Below are positions 1-11,293 of a DNA stretch of 24,742 bases, piece by piece. The translations under genes were made by a program, and so were the position numbers. This DNA is from Karstenula rhodostoma CBS 690.94 (lineage: Eukaryota > Ascomycota > Dothideomycetes > Pleosporales > Didymosphaeriaceae), in assembly GCA_010093485.1 (NCBI GenBank), contig MU001525.1, positions 1 through 24,742 on the forward strand, in the 5' to 3' direction. The notes below the pieces were generated by a model, which saw only the letters and a program-made list of their open reading frames with translations, was not told the DNA's origin and made no database searches. Each line of letters opens with the position of its first letter. Positions within the stretch are counted from its first letter, which is position 1.

Positions 1-2890
1 TTTTAGTATAAAAAAAGTCTAGAAGGTATTTTATTATATTTAGTATTTAGTTTAAAAATAGTTTTTTAAAGTAGTTTTAAAGTTAGATTAGTATAATTTA
101 CTTTAAGTAGATAGTCTACTAGTATAATAGAAGAGTTTTATAATTTAGTTTTTCTACTCTACTAGTTTAGTTTAGTAGTAGTAATTAATATTACTATTTT
201 ATAGTTTTTATTATTAGTATTATTATTAGTAATATCCTATTATTAGGGGAAGAAATATATTATATAGGCTAACTTAGCTTTTATCTTTTATATAACTAGT
301 TTTTTCTATTTTTATAATAGTATATTAGTTATAATATTTATAAATTTAGGGTAAAATATAATTATATAATTATACTAAAATAATACTTCTAACTAATAAA
401 TTTAGTAGGGTATAAGTTTTTATTTTATAAAGAAGTATTTAAATATATAATAGTCTATAATAATAGTAAATAGCTTTTTTAATTATAGACTAATAAGCTA
501 GATATACTATATATATAACCTATCTATAATAGTAAGTATTTTTTTATTATAAATATTATAATTTATCTCTACTAATTTTATTTTATATAAGTAGAAACTA
601 AAAGATTTCTAGATTTTATTATTTTATATCTATAAGATAGCTTCTATAATAATATTATTACTAGTATTAGTTTTTATTTATATTTTATAGTAGGGGAAAT
701 ACTATATAATAAAATTATCTAAATAGAAAAAATCCTTTATAATTTAAAAAGTAGTATATTTTTTATTTTTAAACTTATACTAGATATCTTTTTTAGTTAG
801 TTTAGTAAAGGGTTAAATAATATATTTATAGTTTTTAAAATAAGCCTAATAGTAGTTATAGAATTCTAAAAAAAATTAGAGGATATAAAAACTAGTAGGC
901 TCTTTCTAGTTCTATACTATAATTTCCTTCTTAAAGTTCTTATAGATTCTATTAGTAGTAATAATAAAACTTAGAAATTTAATTTCTTAAATAGTAAATT
1001 TACTTTTCTTAATATTATAATATAGATAGTACTCTTTTAGCTATTTAATAACTTTAGATATATAAGTTTTATACTCTAGGGAGTCCTTAGAATAGATAAG
1101 GATATTATTAATATAAACTATATAAATTAAGTTAATTATATTAGCTAGAATTATATTAATAAAATATTAGAATAATACTAGTCTATTAGTTATACTAAAA
1201 GAAAAAATATTATACTTAAAATTACTATATTAAGTTTAAAATATAGAGAGATTAAAGGTATATTTAATAAGTTATATATAATAAAAGACTTATTATAAAT
1301 CTAGTTTAGTAAATATATATATCCTAAATAGGTATATAAGAGTTTCCTTTAATAGTAATATAAAAGTAATATTCTTTTTAGTAATACTATTAAGCCTTCT
1401 ATAATTAATATAAAAATACTATTCCTTTTTAGACTTCTTTATATATAAAATAGGGGAGGTAAAACTAGTATTACTAAAAAAAATAAACCCTTTCTTTAAT
1501 ATATTCTAAATATATAGGTATAGTAATTCTAGCTTATTAAGGGATATAGAATATAATAAAGAGGTCTTTAAAGTACTAATATTTTTAATAAGGATAATAT
1601 TATAATTAATACCTTTCTATTATAGGGATAAGGTATTTACCTCTTATTTACTAAATTAAAAAATATCTATCCCTACCTATTTATAATAGGGAAGTTTAGC
1701 TTTAAATTCTATAAGTAGCTATTTTTAAAACTTTTTTAAAGAGTTAGCTATAACTTCCTTTTTATAATATTTAACTTTTATAAGTTTAAATAACTTATAT
1801 TAACTAATAGAGCTAATCTCTATATCTTATATACTAACTATAAATACTATAGTAGAGATAGTTAAAATATTAATATTAATTTTAAAAAACTATTTCCTTA
1901 TTAGTATTTAATACTTAGGGGGTTCCTCTAGGGGTAGTAGTCTTAGATTAAATAGTATTTTATTTATTTTATATAAATCTTCTTTATATTAAAGCTACTC
2001 TATAGGGTAGAAAGTAATAATAACTTAGTTTTTTAAGTAGTTTTTTAGTTTAATTCTTAGCTTTTATAAGAGTTTCTTAGTAGCTTATTTACTAAGATCT
2101 CTAATAGAATTAGGCTTAGTAAAGATAGTTAATTTCCTTAGTAATAATTTATTATTATATAGTAATTTATTACTATATTTATATACTAGGGTATTATCCT
2201 TAATATTAGATTTAGCTAATTACTAATTTTTATTTCTAGACTCTAGTAGTTTAGTTTTATTACTATTCTTATTTAAAGATATATAGTATACTATAATAAA
2301 ATTCTTATCTAGAATAAGCTTTACTAAAAATAGTTAATAATTACTATAGTTTTAGAGAGTAATCTATACTAGAGAGATAGATAATATTATAGACTCTATA
2401 GGGATTTTAAACTCCTTTATAAAGGAGTATTTCCTATAAAGTAATTATACTTATTAAAGTTAAATATTCTCCTTTTTAAAGTTAGTATCCTATTAGTTAG
2501 TATTAAACTAGTATTCTTTATTAACTAGTAGAAGTAGATAGTATAGTACTATAAGTAGAGTAATAATTTATAATAATATATTATCTAGCTATATTAAATA
2601 CTAATTATAATAATTAATTAATATCTTAATATCCTTAAAAAAATTTTATTCTATAATAAGGTTATAGTCTTTTATTTTATATAAAATAAACTATATAATT
2701 ATAGAATATCTATTAATATTAAGTACTACTTAAAAGTAGTAATTAACTAAGGTAGCCTTCTTACTAGTAAAACTTTTAAGAGGAATTAGGTATTTAAATT
2801 ATATTAACTTAATACTAAGTTAGTACCTTAGTACTTTCTCTAGCTATAAGATAATAAAATTATATATAAATATATTAGAATTAATAAGAC
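1..2890 (-). pseudogene. pol: Element A pol relic: protease, RT, RNase H
   Basis: All recognised parts share one minus-strand frame (lowest coordinate 0 modulo 3). The protease active site reads LINSN at 2874-2888, from LIDSG, and similarity continues to about 2,640. RT begins LKKGFI at 1499, followed by SPILYIKK. FTKLDL lies in the middle, and VYINNILIYS at 1089-1118 is the YxDDIL catalytic box with both Asp codons changed from GAT to AAT (each follows a T). RNase H reads EINYNIYNKK near 570-540, matching the NYDIHDKE block, and the domain runs to about 310 (a degenerate DALSRR-like end). Positions 1-309 fit the linker before integrase, which is off the window. The catalytic Asp losses and the many TAA/TAG codons make it dead. 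Confidence 0.9.
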
Positions 2891-3199
2891 TATATATATA
2901 AATCTTATATCTATTATTTTAAAATATTATAGGAAGTATAAAAGGTATTCCCCTAAATAAATTAGAAATTTAAATATTTTTAAAATTAGTATAATACTTT
3001 TTAGAGTAGAATACTAGCTTTTATAGATTAATTAGTTCTATACCTACTACTTCTATTAGGAATATTAACTTAGAGTTAACTAGTATTTCTAGTTTTCTAA
3101 TTTAAAATCTAACTTAGAGTCTTTATTAAAGATATATTTATTACTAGATTCTAAAAAAAAGTAAATTTTATTCTTTTCTTAAACTTTTATAATAGTAGT

Positions 3200-4915
3200 A
3201 ATAGTATATTTATTATAGGGTTTAATAGAGTAATTATAATAGATATAATCCTTAAAGAAGTAATTATAATATATCTAATTCTTATAATACTACTCTCTAG
3301 AATACCTATATTTAGGGTTAGTAAATTAGTACTTTAGAGTTAATTCTATTATAGTATCTTTAGATAGTCCTATAATATAATAAAAGGCTAAAGTAACTAT
3401 TTATAATAAAAACTCTTTATAATAGTATAGGGTAGAGGGAGTAAGTTAATTATAATTAGTTTAATAATTATATTTAAAGGCTTTATATAGCTTATAGATA
3501 ATAATATAAAATTTATTATAATTTATAATAGAGTTAATAATATTTTAAGTAAACTAGTTAGTAAGCTTTATATAGAGCTTCTTATAGAGTATTTCTTTAG
3601 AATTATTAAAATAAAATCTAGTCTAGTTTATAAATATATTATACTATATAATAAATAAGTTTATATCTCTTCTAAATAGAAGTATTATCTTCTAGAGATT
3701 AGTATAGATATTAATATTCTAGTTTAATAGTATAAATATAACTTAGAGATAGTTATATAGACCTATAAGAGATATAATTAATTACTACTATTTTTAAATA
3801 TTAAAAATTTTAAAAGTATAGCTTTCTAGCTATATATTAATATAATTAGTAATAGCTATAGTATATTCTTTAAGAGTATTTTATTAAAAATAGTCTATAT
3901 TAGACTTAATTTTAACCTCTAGTAAATAGAATTATAGCTTAAACTAAGTCTTATTACTATTAAATTTATTAGGGTCTAGAACTTTAGGGGATAGGTATTT
4001 ACTCTAATAAGCTTAGTATTTTATATAGTAAAGATTTAGTACTTTATAGAAAAGTTTACTAGGAATATTTATTTTTAGAATATATTAACCTATAGTAGAA
4101 TAGTCTATATTTTACTAACTATTTATTTTTAAAGTAACTAGTTTAGTATTATATTTAATAGTAAGTACTAACTTAATAGGGGAAGTACTAAACTAGTAGA
4201 GTAACTTAAAACTATTATTATTATTTAAATTACTAATTATTACTTATATTAATTAATTCTTAACCTTAGTAGTTTTCTTTAGTTCTATAATTTTAGTTTA
4301 TAAATAACTATTTTCTTTTTAAGTCTATATCTAGAAGTCTATTATAATATTAATTTTATTATTTAAATTAGTATTTTACTAGACTAGCTTTTATTACTAG
4401 TTCTATACTTTATATATATAATAGAATAAGGTTATAAGTTATAGTTTTATAGTAAATAAAACTATATTAGTTTTAATATAGCTTATATATATATTAGAAA
4501 TAGTAGTAAATTCTAAACCTTAGTAGTTTAAAGTCTCTAGGTCCTTTCTATTTAAAGTAATTAGGTCTAGAATAATTATATTAATATTAGTAAAAGCTAT
4601 ATATAATTTAAATACTTCTTTTAGCTTTTATAGCCTAGTTACTTATAAACTAGCTTTAAAATTATTTTCTTTCTCTTTATAATTTCTAGTTTTAGAATTC
4701 TAATAAAGGTCTAATTCCTTTTTAATTTTATTAATATTAGCTAGATATTCTTTAGTACCTTTAGGTAACTAGATATCTAGTTCTAGTAGAAAAAGTTTAA
4801 TCTAGAAGAGTAAATTTTCTAGCTTATAAGGAGGTTATATACTAGAGGTTTTAGTTATTAATACCTATTTTTATATTAGAATAGATAAATAACTTTAGAG
4901 TAGTATATATAGTAT
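3200..4915 (-). pseudogene. gag: Element A gag relic with CCHC zinc knuckle
   Basis: Gag would encode the structural shell protein with a nucleic-acid-binding nucleocapsid end. Minus-strand codons whose lowest coordinate is 2 modulo 3 read coherently from about 4,915. Near 4,850-4,690 they give charged and hydrophobic residues, including the stretch YKLENLLF. At 3230-3271 the pattern Y-x2-Y-x4-Y-x4-Y is exactly C-x2-C-x4-H-x4-C after RIP (TGT/TGC and CAT/CAC becoming TAT/TAC). In-frame stops are all TAA or TAG, as expected from Gln and Trp codons. No start codon survives, so the upstream end is a guess. The length, about 550 codons, is at the long end for gypsy gag. Pol follows in the -1 frame. 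Confidence 0.78.
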
Positions 4916-5428
4916 CTTACCTATAATTATACTATAATAGGGGTTATTTACTTTTAAAATATTATTAAAATTTTTTTTATTAAAATTAAAAGTTATTATT
5001 ACTTTAGTAGTATAGCTTATAGAGTAAGTTTTAATATAGTTTTAAAAAAAAGGTATTAAATCTCTATTAATAGACTATTTAAGTACTAGAGGTTTTATTT
5101 TTATATACTTAGTTATAGGTAGTAGTATAGTAGGTATAAAGCTATTTAGAGATAAAGTAAATAAAAAAAAAAACTATCTAAAATAAAAATATTATATAAA
5201 TTAATATTTACTATAAGGGTAAAAGATAAGTTTAAATAAGTAAAATATAAGTAATAAATAAGTAGTTAGTTATATTTTAAGTTTATTTACTAAGGATATA
5301 TATATTATTTTTAGTATATCTATAATAAATATATATTTTTACTTAAAAGGAATTTAATCTTTATAATAGTTAATTCTACTAAAGATATCTAATATTAGTA
5401 GATTTTTAAGGGAGTTTAAAAAACCTAA
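4916..5428. other. No gene seen; probable leader or 5' LTR of element A
   Basis: This AT-rich stretch lies upstream of the element A gag relic. By position it should contain the primer-binding site and part or all of the 5' LTR. I could not identify a primer-binding site, LTR ends or any coding similarity. The assignment rests on position only. Confidence 0.35.
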
Positions 5429-5595
5429 GAGAATATTCTAGTATTTTAATAACTAGTTTTTAATAAGGATTTTAGAGGATATTCTAGTATTTTAATAGCT
5501 AGTTTTTAATAAGAACTTTAGAGGATATTCTAGTATCTTAATAGCTAGTTTTTAATAAGGATTTTAGAGGATATTCTAGTACCTTAATAGCTAAT
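5429..5595. repeat. 46-bp tandem repeat, about 3.6 copies
   Basis: Copies start at 5429, 5475, 5521 and 5567, the last being partial. Each begins GAGRATATTCTAGTA and ends in ATTTTA or ACTTTA. The period is exactly 46 bp, and the copies differ by transitions only (A/G and T/C), as expected if RIP hit each copy separately. It lies upstream of the element A gag, so it may be part of that element's LTR or leader, where short tandem repeats are common, or it may be an independent minisatellite. Confidence 0.9.
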
Positions 5596-5989
5596 CTAAA
5601 AAAAAATTTTAGAATTTTAATAAACTTTTCTATATCTAAAGAGCTAAAGGTAGATATTATAATTACTAATCTCTAACTAAAAAAAGGGGTTTTAAGTTTA
5701 ATATAAGGCTAGAATATAATTAAATAAAATAAATACTCTTAGAATTAGATAAATAAAAGAAACTATATAAATTAAGACTAAATTTAAAATACTAAAATAA
5801 AGAGGATTCTAGGGAGAAACTCTCTATATACTAAATATTTAAAATTTACTAACTAATCTATATATAGGCTACTAGATAAGGCCTAAGCTTAAAGATAAGT
5901 AAATATCCTATAAGGGGATTTAACCTTAGGTTAAATTAACCCTTATAAATAGAAATAAAGAAAATAAATAATATTTATTCTAATAGTTT
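5596..5989. other. No gene seen between tandem repeat and next A-rich block
   Basis: This is AT-rich, RIP-type sequence without recognised coding similarity. It contains the palindrome at 5910-5946, described separately. It could hold the outer end of the element A 5' LTR, but no boundary is visible. Confidence 0.4.
5910..5946. repeat. Imperfect 37-bp palindrome
   Basis: The left arm ATAAGGGGATTTAACCT (5910-5926) is the inverse of AGGTTAAAT...CCCTTAT on the right (5928-5946), with a small mismatch and length difference in the middle of the stem. It could form a cruciform or hairpin, and it is unusually G and C rich for this window. Symmetric sites persist under RIP because both strands are hit equally, so a functional role is not implied. 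Confidence 0.6.
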
Positions 5990-8110
5990 ATTATAGAAGA
6001 GATAAAAAAGACTTTATATAATAGATTTTTATTAGAATAATTTAATTTTATTCTTTTATATTTCTTTTTTTTAGTACTATACTAATATAATATTATCTAA
6101 CTTAATAGGGTATTAGTAAATCTAAAAAGAGCCTATACTATAGTATTAAAAATAAAATTATTCTAGAGAGTAAATTTAATAGAGATTATTAGTTATAAAG
6201 TCTCCCCTAATAGGTAATTTCTATAAGAAAAGAAAATAGGAAAAATCTTAGCTTAAAAAGAATATAATAATATAAATAAAGTATAATAATTTATTAGAAT
6301 CTATACTTACTATTAGTAATAGATTTTCTAATTTTCTATTAAAGTAAGGCTATTATATAAACTAATAAGAAAGGACTAGAAATAGATATAAAAAAATACT
6401 AAGAAATAATTAATAAAAATTCTAAAAGAAAGTATTATTACTACTCTAGTTTTAATAACTCTAGATTATAAATTAGGGTACTAGATTTTTTTATATATAG
6501 ATATAAGTATATAGGGAGGAGATATATATATTAAATAGATAGAAAAGAATAAAAAATACTACCCTATTTAATTTAAAAATACCCTATAGTTTAAAGCTAA
6601 ATTAAAATAGTATTTAATTAAGTTAGAATATAAAATAATAATATAAATATTTAAAAAATTTATATTATATCTATATAGAATCTAATTTATTATTAAAATA
6701 AATACTACTATTTTAATTTTATAACTTAATTAGTTCTCTATAAATCTTTTTAGGTTAGTTATAAATTATTAGCTAGGGACTATTTTACTCTAGAACTTTA
6801 AAATTATTTATAAATTTAGAAAATATAATATAACTACTAATAGATTATTAAAATACCTATAATAAAAAGAATAAATAATTCTAAAAGAACTAGAAAAAAA
6901 TCTAGGCCCTTTTATAGACTATATAGTAGAAAAGTATAATAATAAATTAAACTTTACCCTATAAAAGATTTAGATTCTTAGTAATAATTTTTTAAAAAGT
7001 TAGAAAATATAACTAAATTTCTACTATTTAGAAAATAGCCTAATAGACTAATTATAAAAAAGAATTATCTTTTATAGATAAAAAAAGTTTAAGGCTTTTT
7101 TATAAAAATAAAACTACTATTTAAAAAATTAATTCTAAACTTAATAATTTAAAGGGTTATTAATAATCTAAATATATAGAAAGCCTTAGTTTAAATAATT
7201 TATTAATACCTCTATTATAAAGATATTTAAGCTATAAATATAATAATTTAGTTTTAGTTTTAATAAAAGGACTAGTTTAAAATAATCTAAATAAAGCTAT
7301 AAAAATATACTATTTATACTATAAAATAAGGTAATTAAATAGAGGCTAGTTTAAAAATTAAAAATTTTAGAATTCTATTTAAGTAATAGACTATTAATAT
7401 TACCTATATACTAATAAATAAATATTTAAATTTATTTTTACTAGTAGTAAAAGAGTATATATCTAGATAGCCTAAAATTAAAATACTAGTAAAAGTAGAT
7501 TTAGAAAATATTATAAAGTTTCTATATAAAAATATTATATATATATAAAAAATATTTCTCTAGTTAAATATAAATAGAGGGCCTAAGAATAAATTAGTAA
7601 TTAAAGCTCTAGCTAAATATTATAGTATATATAGAATTTAGGCTTTATTTTATAATTTAAAAGTATAAAAACTAGTAAAAAAAAATTATTAATTACTTAT
7701 TATAGTCTTTATAAAGCTAGGAAATAACTAAAAAAAAATTTATCTATTATAATCTAGACTAAAAGAGTTTTAATATACTAAAGTATAGGCCTAATATCTA
7801 TAGAAATAATTACTAGTATTTAGCTAATTTTATCTATAGAGCTAGTAATTAAAAACTAGTAAATTTTATTATAAATAGAAATTAAAAATTAATTAAATTT
7901 CTTTATTTTAAAAGTAATATAACTAGAATAGAGAAGAAATAAACTATTAAAAATACTTTTTAAATTAAAAAAAATATACTTAAAAGGAGTAAAATAATAG
8001 AATTTTACTAAAATATTTTAATAAAATTTTATTAAAAGTAATCTTATACTAGTTTAGAACTCTATTAAAATAATTAATAAATCTATTACTATAAAAATAT
8101 ATAATAGATA
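5990..8110 (+). other. Unidentified A-rich, coding-like relic
   Basis: The plus strand is A-rich across this stretch, the same skew the minus strand shows in the gag and pol relics, so plus-strand coding is plausible. In the frame of 6578, codons read as a Lys/Leu/Ile-rich chain with blocks such as FIDYIVEKYNNKLNF near 6908-6952, interrupted only by TAA and TAG. The short charged, Gln-rich look is reminiscent of a retrotransposon gag, but I see no zinc knuckle, protease, RT or transposase motif and cannot assign a family. The limits are approximate. It may be several fragments. Confidence 0.3.
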
Positions 8111-8116
8111 ACTTAG

Positions 8117-8137
8117 TTTTTTTTTTTTTTTTTTTTT
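8117..8137. repeat. T21 homopolymer
   Basis: An uninterrupted run of 21 T. It could be the poly(A) tail of a minus-strand non-LTR element lying to its right (the following 650 bp are T-rich), or a simple repeat. No flanking duplication was found. Confidence 0.95.
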
Positions 8138-8708
8138 AAAAATAAACCCCTAGAAGGAGCTATCTAGTATTAAGGAAATATCTAGATATTTTATATAATT
8201 TTATTACTAGCTTTATAATTATTCTTTTTAATAAGTTATTTATTTAGGCCTAGTTTCTTTCTATTTAGACCTAGTTTTATTCCTATTTAAAACTAGTTTA
8301 CTATACTAGCCTACTTAGAAATTAAATTATTTCTAATTAGATAGTTTCTAGTCTATTTAAGTTAATTTTCTCTATTTTTTCTTTTAAATATTTATTTATA
8401 AGTTATCTCTAACTTAATTAGGAATTTTTCTTCCCCTAATAAAAACTAGAATAAATTAAAGTAATATTTTACTTTTTAAATTTTTAAAATTATATTTAAT
8501 AGACTAATTTTAATAGAATTTAATATCTTTTTATTAGAATAATTTTATTTTCTATTCTACTACTAAACCGCTATTTTAGTACTTAGATTAAATCTAATAT
8601 CTATAAAATATAAAATTATTTTTTCTAGGAAATTTAATAGTTTAGTTCTTACTAAATTATTATTAACTATCTAAGGTAATTATATTACTAGTTAAAGAAA
8701 TTAAATAG
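8138..8708 (-). other. T-rich stretch, possible minus-strand coding relic
   Basis: The plus strand is T-rich, suggesting minus-strand coding. One minus frame contains the short block RGRKIPN around 8440-8420 with more charged residues after it, which resembles the start of a helix-turn-helix region in some transposases. This is too short to assign. It lies between the T21 tract and a hairpin, and one surviving CpG is at 8569. No catalytic motif was seen, so the identity is left open. Confidence 0.2.
8241..8303. repeat. 21-22 bp tandem repeat, three degenerate copies
   Basis: Units start at 8241, 8262 and 8284 and share TATTTARRMCTAGTTT. Differences are mostly purine or pyrimidine transitions, consistent with RIP acting on each copy. 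The third copy is the most changed. Function unknown. Confidence 0.65.
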
Positions 8709-8755
8709 AAAACCTTTTTAATATATAATATATAGTAATTATTTTAAAAGGTTTT
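8709..8755. repeat. Inverted repeat (hairpin)
   Basis: AAAACCTTTTTA at 8709-8720 is matched by TAAAAGGTTTT at 8745-8755, an 11-bp stem with one bulged base and an AT-only loop of mostly alternating sequence. It could be a fold-back remnant or chance. No terminator role is implied, since no live gene precedes it. Confidence 0.6.
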
Positions 8756-8879
8756 ATAAGCTTAGCTATAATAATAAAACTTAGATTTTAAAAAAAAAAA
8801 TAAAAATAGTATTTAAAAGCTTACTAATTAGTTTTTACTAACTAGTACTAAAAGTACTAAAACTATTTAAGTATTAAAT

Positions 8880-9480
8880 AGTTAAAAAAAGGAAGGAGTA
8901 ATTAGAATTAAATTTAAAAGATAAAAGGAGACTATAGAAAAAAAAATAAAAAAAGAGAAAAAAAAAATTCTAATAAGTAATTATACTAGTAATATAAATA
9001 AAAAGTAGTTTATTAAAAATAATTATTTTATAAAAAAAAGAAAACTTTTAATTTAAATATAAATATAGATATATTTATTTCTAAATTTAATACTAAGTTA
9101 AACTAACTATTCTATAATCTAATAAAGTATTAAAAAAGCTAACTATAAATAATTAGTAAAAAAAAAAAAAAAAAGTTAAAAAAATAAAATACTTAATAGA
9201 GTTTTAGAGGAAATAAAGGGGAGATATAAAAGAGATAAATAAAAAAAAAAAAAAAAATTATAAAAAGAATAAATAATAAAAAAAAGTCTATACTTTTAAA
9301 AAAGTAAAAAAAAAAAAAAAAAGTTTAAAACTAAATACTAGCTAAAGAACTATTATTAAAAAAGAAAAAAAAAATTTTTATTTTTATTATTTTTATTATT
9401 TTTATTTTTTTTATTAGAGTTCTTAGTAATATAAGAAGAATAATAAGTAGATAAAATTAAAAAAAAAATAAAAATCCTAG
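8880..9480 (+). other. Purine-rich stretch with three A17 tracts
   Basis: The plus strand is almost entirely purine (AAG, GAA and AAA runs). Three A runs, at 9158-9174, 9241-9257 and 9306-9322, are each exactly 17 long. RIP only changes G that follows T, so A/G tracts survive untouched, and this part may be close to its original sequence. It could be a Lys/Glu-rich coding relic, a polypurine simple-sequence region, or the tail of a transposon. No domain was recognised. Confidence 0.6.
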
Positions 9481-9701
9481 TAATTTTAAAGTAATAAAGA
9501 AGAGAACTAGTATAAAAATAATTTTATTAAAATTTAGAAAATAATTAGGGCTAAAGAAATAAATTACTAGATAAAGAATTTATAAATTAAAAAATAAAAT
9601 TTTCTCCTTAAAAGTAAATTAAACTAAAGGATAATTAGAATTAAAAAAGAATAGTATTTTAGAATAGAAAATTAAAATATATAAAAGAGTTAGAAGTAGA
9701 T

Positions 9702-9971
9702 AAACTATAATTAAAATATAAAAAAGAAATAACCTATATAAAAGAATTAAAATTCTAAAAAAAAAAAAAACTAAGTTATAATAAAAATAAAATAAATCTT
9801 TAAAAGTCTATTAAACTAGATTAGTAAGAGTCTTAAAGAAAAGAGGACTATAGCCTTAAAATATAATAAAATAGAGTTTTAAAAATTTATTACTAATAGG
9901 GGTATTTAGAAAAAAAATAGTTTTAGAAATTTATATAAATAAAATCTAAGTATATATTATTTTAATAAGAA
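9702..9971 (+). repeat. Dispersed repeat R, copy 1, left part
   Basis: From AAACTATAATTAAAATATA onward this matches 24220-24487 with small gaps and mostly transition differences. The match stops at the 13-bp target sequence 9959-9971 and resumes at 11146. Strand is given relative to copy 2; the true orientation is unknown. The family is not recognised. Confidence 0.85.
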
Positions 9972-11145
9972 TAGTATCTTTATTTTATAAATAATAATTA
10001 TTAATTTTTATAATACTTTTTATAGCTATTTATAATTAAAGAGATACTATCTACCTATTTATAATTAGATTTTAAAGTAATTATAATAGCTAACCCTCTA
10101 ATAATATCTAATTTCTAAATATTTTTAAAACTAGTATATCCCTATTTCTTTTTTATTTATATAAACTATTATATCTATACTAATATTATTTACTCTATAC
10201 TTTATAACCTATTTAGAATAGATTATTTAGTATAAATTAGTTAATATTATAATAGTATTAAATATCTTCTATATTTATATAATACTTTTTTTTTTTAATA
10301 ATTTATTTATAAAGTTTTTATTTTTACTTTTCTTCTTTAGAGTATAGAGGGTTATTTATAGTTAGTAGAATAGTAATAGAATTTAAAAAATTTATTACTA
10401 AATAGCTTAGATTTTATTATTATATATTTAAACCTATTTTAGTAAATATACTAGAATAGCTTTTTTTAGTATTAAAACTACCTATTTAGCTTATATTTAT
10501 AATATAAACTAGTAGGTAGTATTATATTATACTACTTCTAAATTAGATTTATAATTAGAATATTTTACTTTATAGTAGATATTAGTAAAGTACTAGATTT
10601 ATAGTAACTATTTTATAGTTTTAGTTTTAAGATTATTATTAGTATTCTAATAAATAGCTAAATAAGGTTTTATAATTATATTTTTCTAGAGATTAATAGT
10701 AATATAAAATAATATTATAGATATTTCTATACTTATTAACTATTTATATTATCTAGAAAAATAGTATATTTTTATATAATAAAAAACTAGAATCTATAGT
10801 TATATTATATAGTATTATAATATTTAAAAAAATAAAGAAAAAAGATATTATAATATTACTATACTATAATATTTAGTCTTAACCTTAATAAAAGAAAGTT
10901 ATAACTATAATTAATTAAATTAGAATCTACTAGTAATTAGTATTCTATATACTAAGCCTCTAATTACTAAGCTCTAAAAGACTAAACTATATAATTTTAG
11001 TTTAAATTCTATTCTAATCTTTATTTTTTTATAACCTTTTTTTAAATATACTTATTTTTAAACTATTAGCTAAAAGAAATACCTTTTTATTAATATTTTT
11101 ATTTATATTTAATAATTTAATTTTTTTATTATTATTTCCCTCCTA
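9972..11145. mobile_element. Insertion of about 1,174 bp splitting repeat R
   Basis: Copy 2 of repeat R is continuous where copy 1 is interrupted. The insert is flanked by ATTTTAATAAGAA (9959-9971) and ATTTTAATAGGAA (11146-11158), a 13-bp duplication differing by one transition. The single matching site in copy 2 is 24475-24487. That is the signature of transposition into copy 1. The ends, starting TAGTATC and ending CCTCCTA, show no terminal inverted repeat. A duplication this long favours a non-LTR retroelement, but in such AT-rich DNA a 5-6 bp duplication could look longer by chance, so a solo LTR is possible. No coding motif was recognised. Confidence 0.7.
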
Positions 11146-11293
11146 ATTTTAATAGGAAAAATATTAGTAACTAAAATAATATTAGTAATTAAAGTACTAA
11201 AACTAGAATTAGTTAGTTTTCCTAAAAAGAGGTTAATAGAGTAGAGGTAATATAGAATTAAGACTAAAATTTATAATAGAAAAAGTAGAAAAT
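11146..11293 (+). repeat. Dispersed repeat R, copy 1, right part
   Basis: This continues the match to copy 2 (24475-24623), including the shared stretches ATATTAGTAACTAAAATAAT and TAGAGGTAATATAGAATTAA. Differences are mainly transitions. Similarity ends near 11293. Confidence 0.85.

Larger units (their letters stand above)
1..5000 (-). mobile_element. Ty3/gypsy LTR retrotransposon A, 5' part, RIP-inactivated
   Basis: Reading the minus strand from about 4,915 leftwards gives, in order, gag with a CCHC knuckle (3230-3271), an aspartic protease (near 2888), reverse transcriptase (1499-1089) and RNase H (about 600-310). This is the Ty3/gypsy order. Integrase and the 3' LTR would lie left of the window. 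The pol frame stays aligned over about 2.5 kb, so damage is by transitions rather than indels. The right limit is approximate: the 5' LTR should lie to the right of gag, between about 4,950 and 5,950, but it cannot be delimited because its partner LTR is outside the window. Confidence 0.88.

Noticed and set aside
5921..5946. Telomere-like TTAACCCTTA motif
   Set aside because: A single occurrence inside a palindrome, with no TTAGGG/CCCTAA array.
9972..11145. Terminal inverted repeats on the insertion in repeat R
   Set aside because: The first and last 40 bases do not pair beyond what AT-rich sequence gives by chance.
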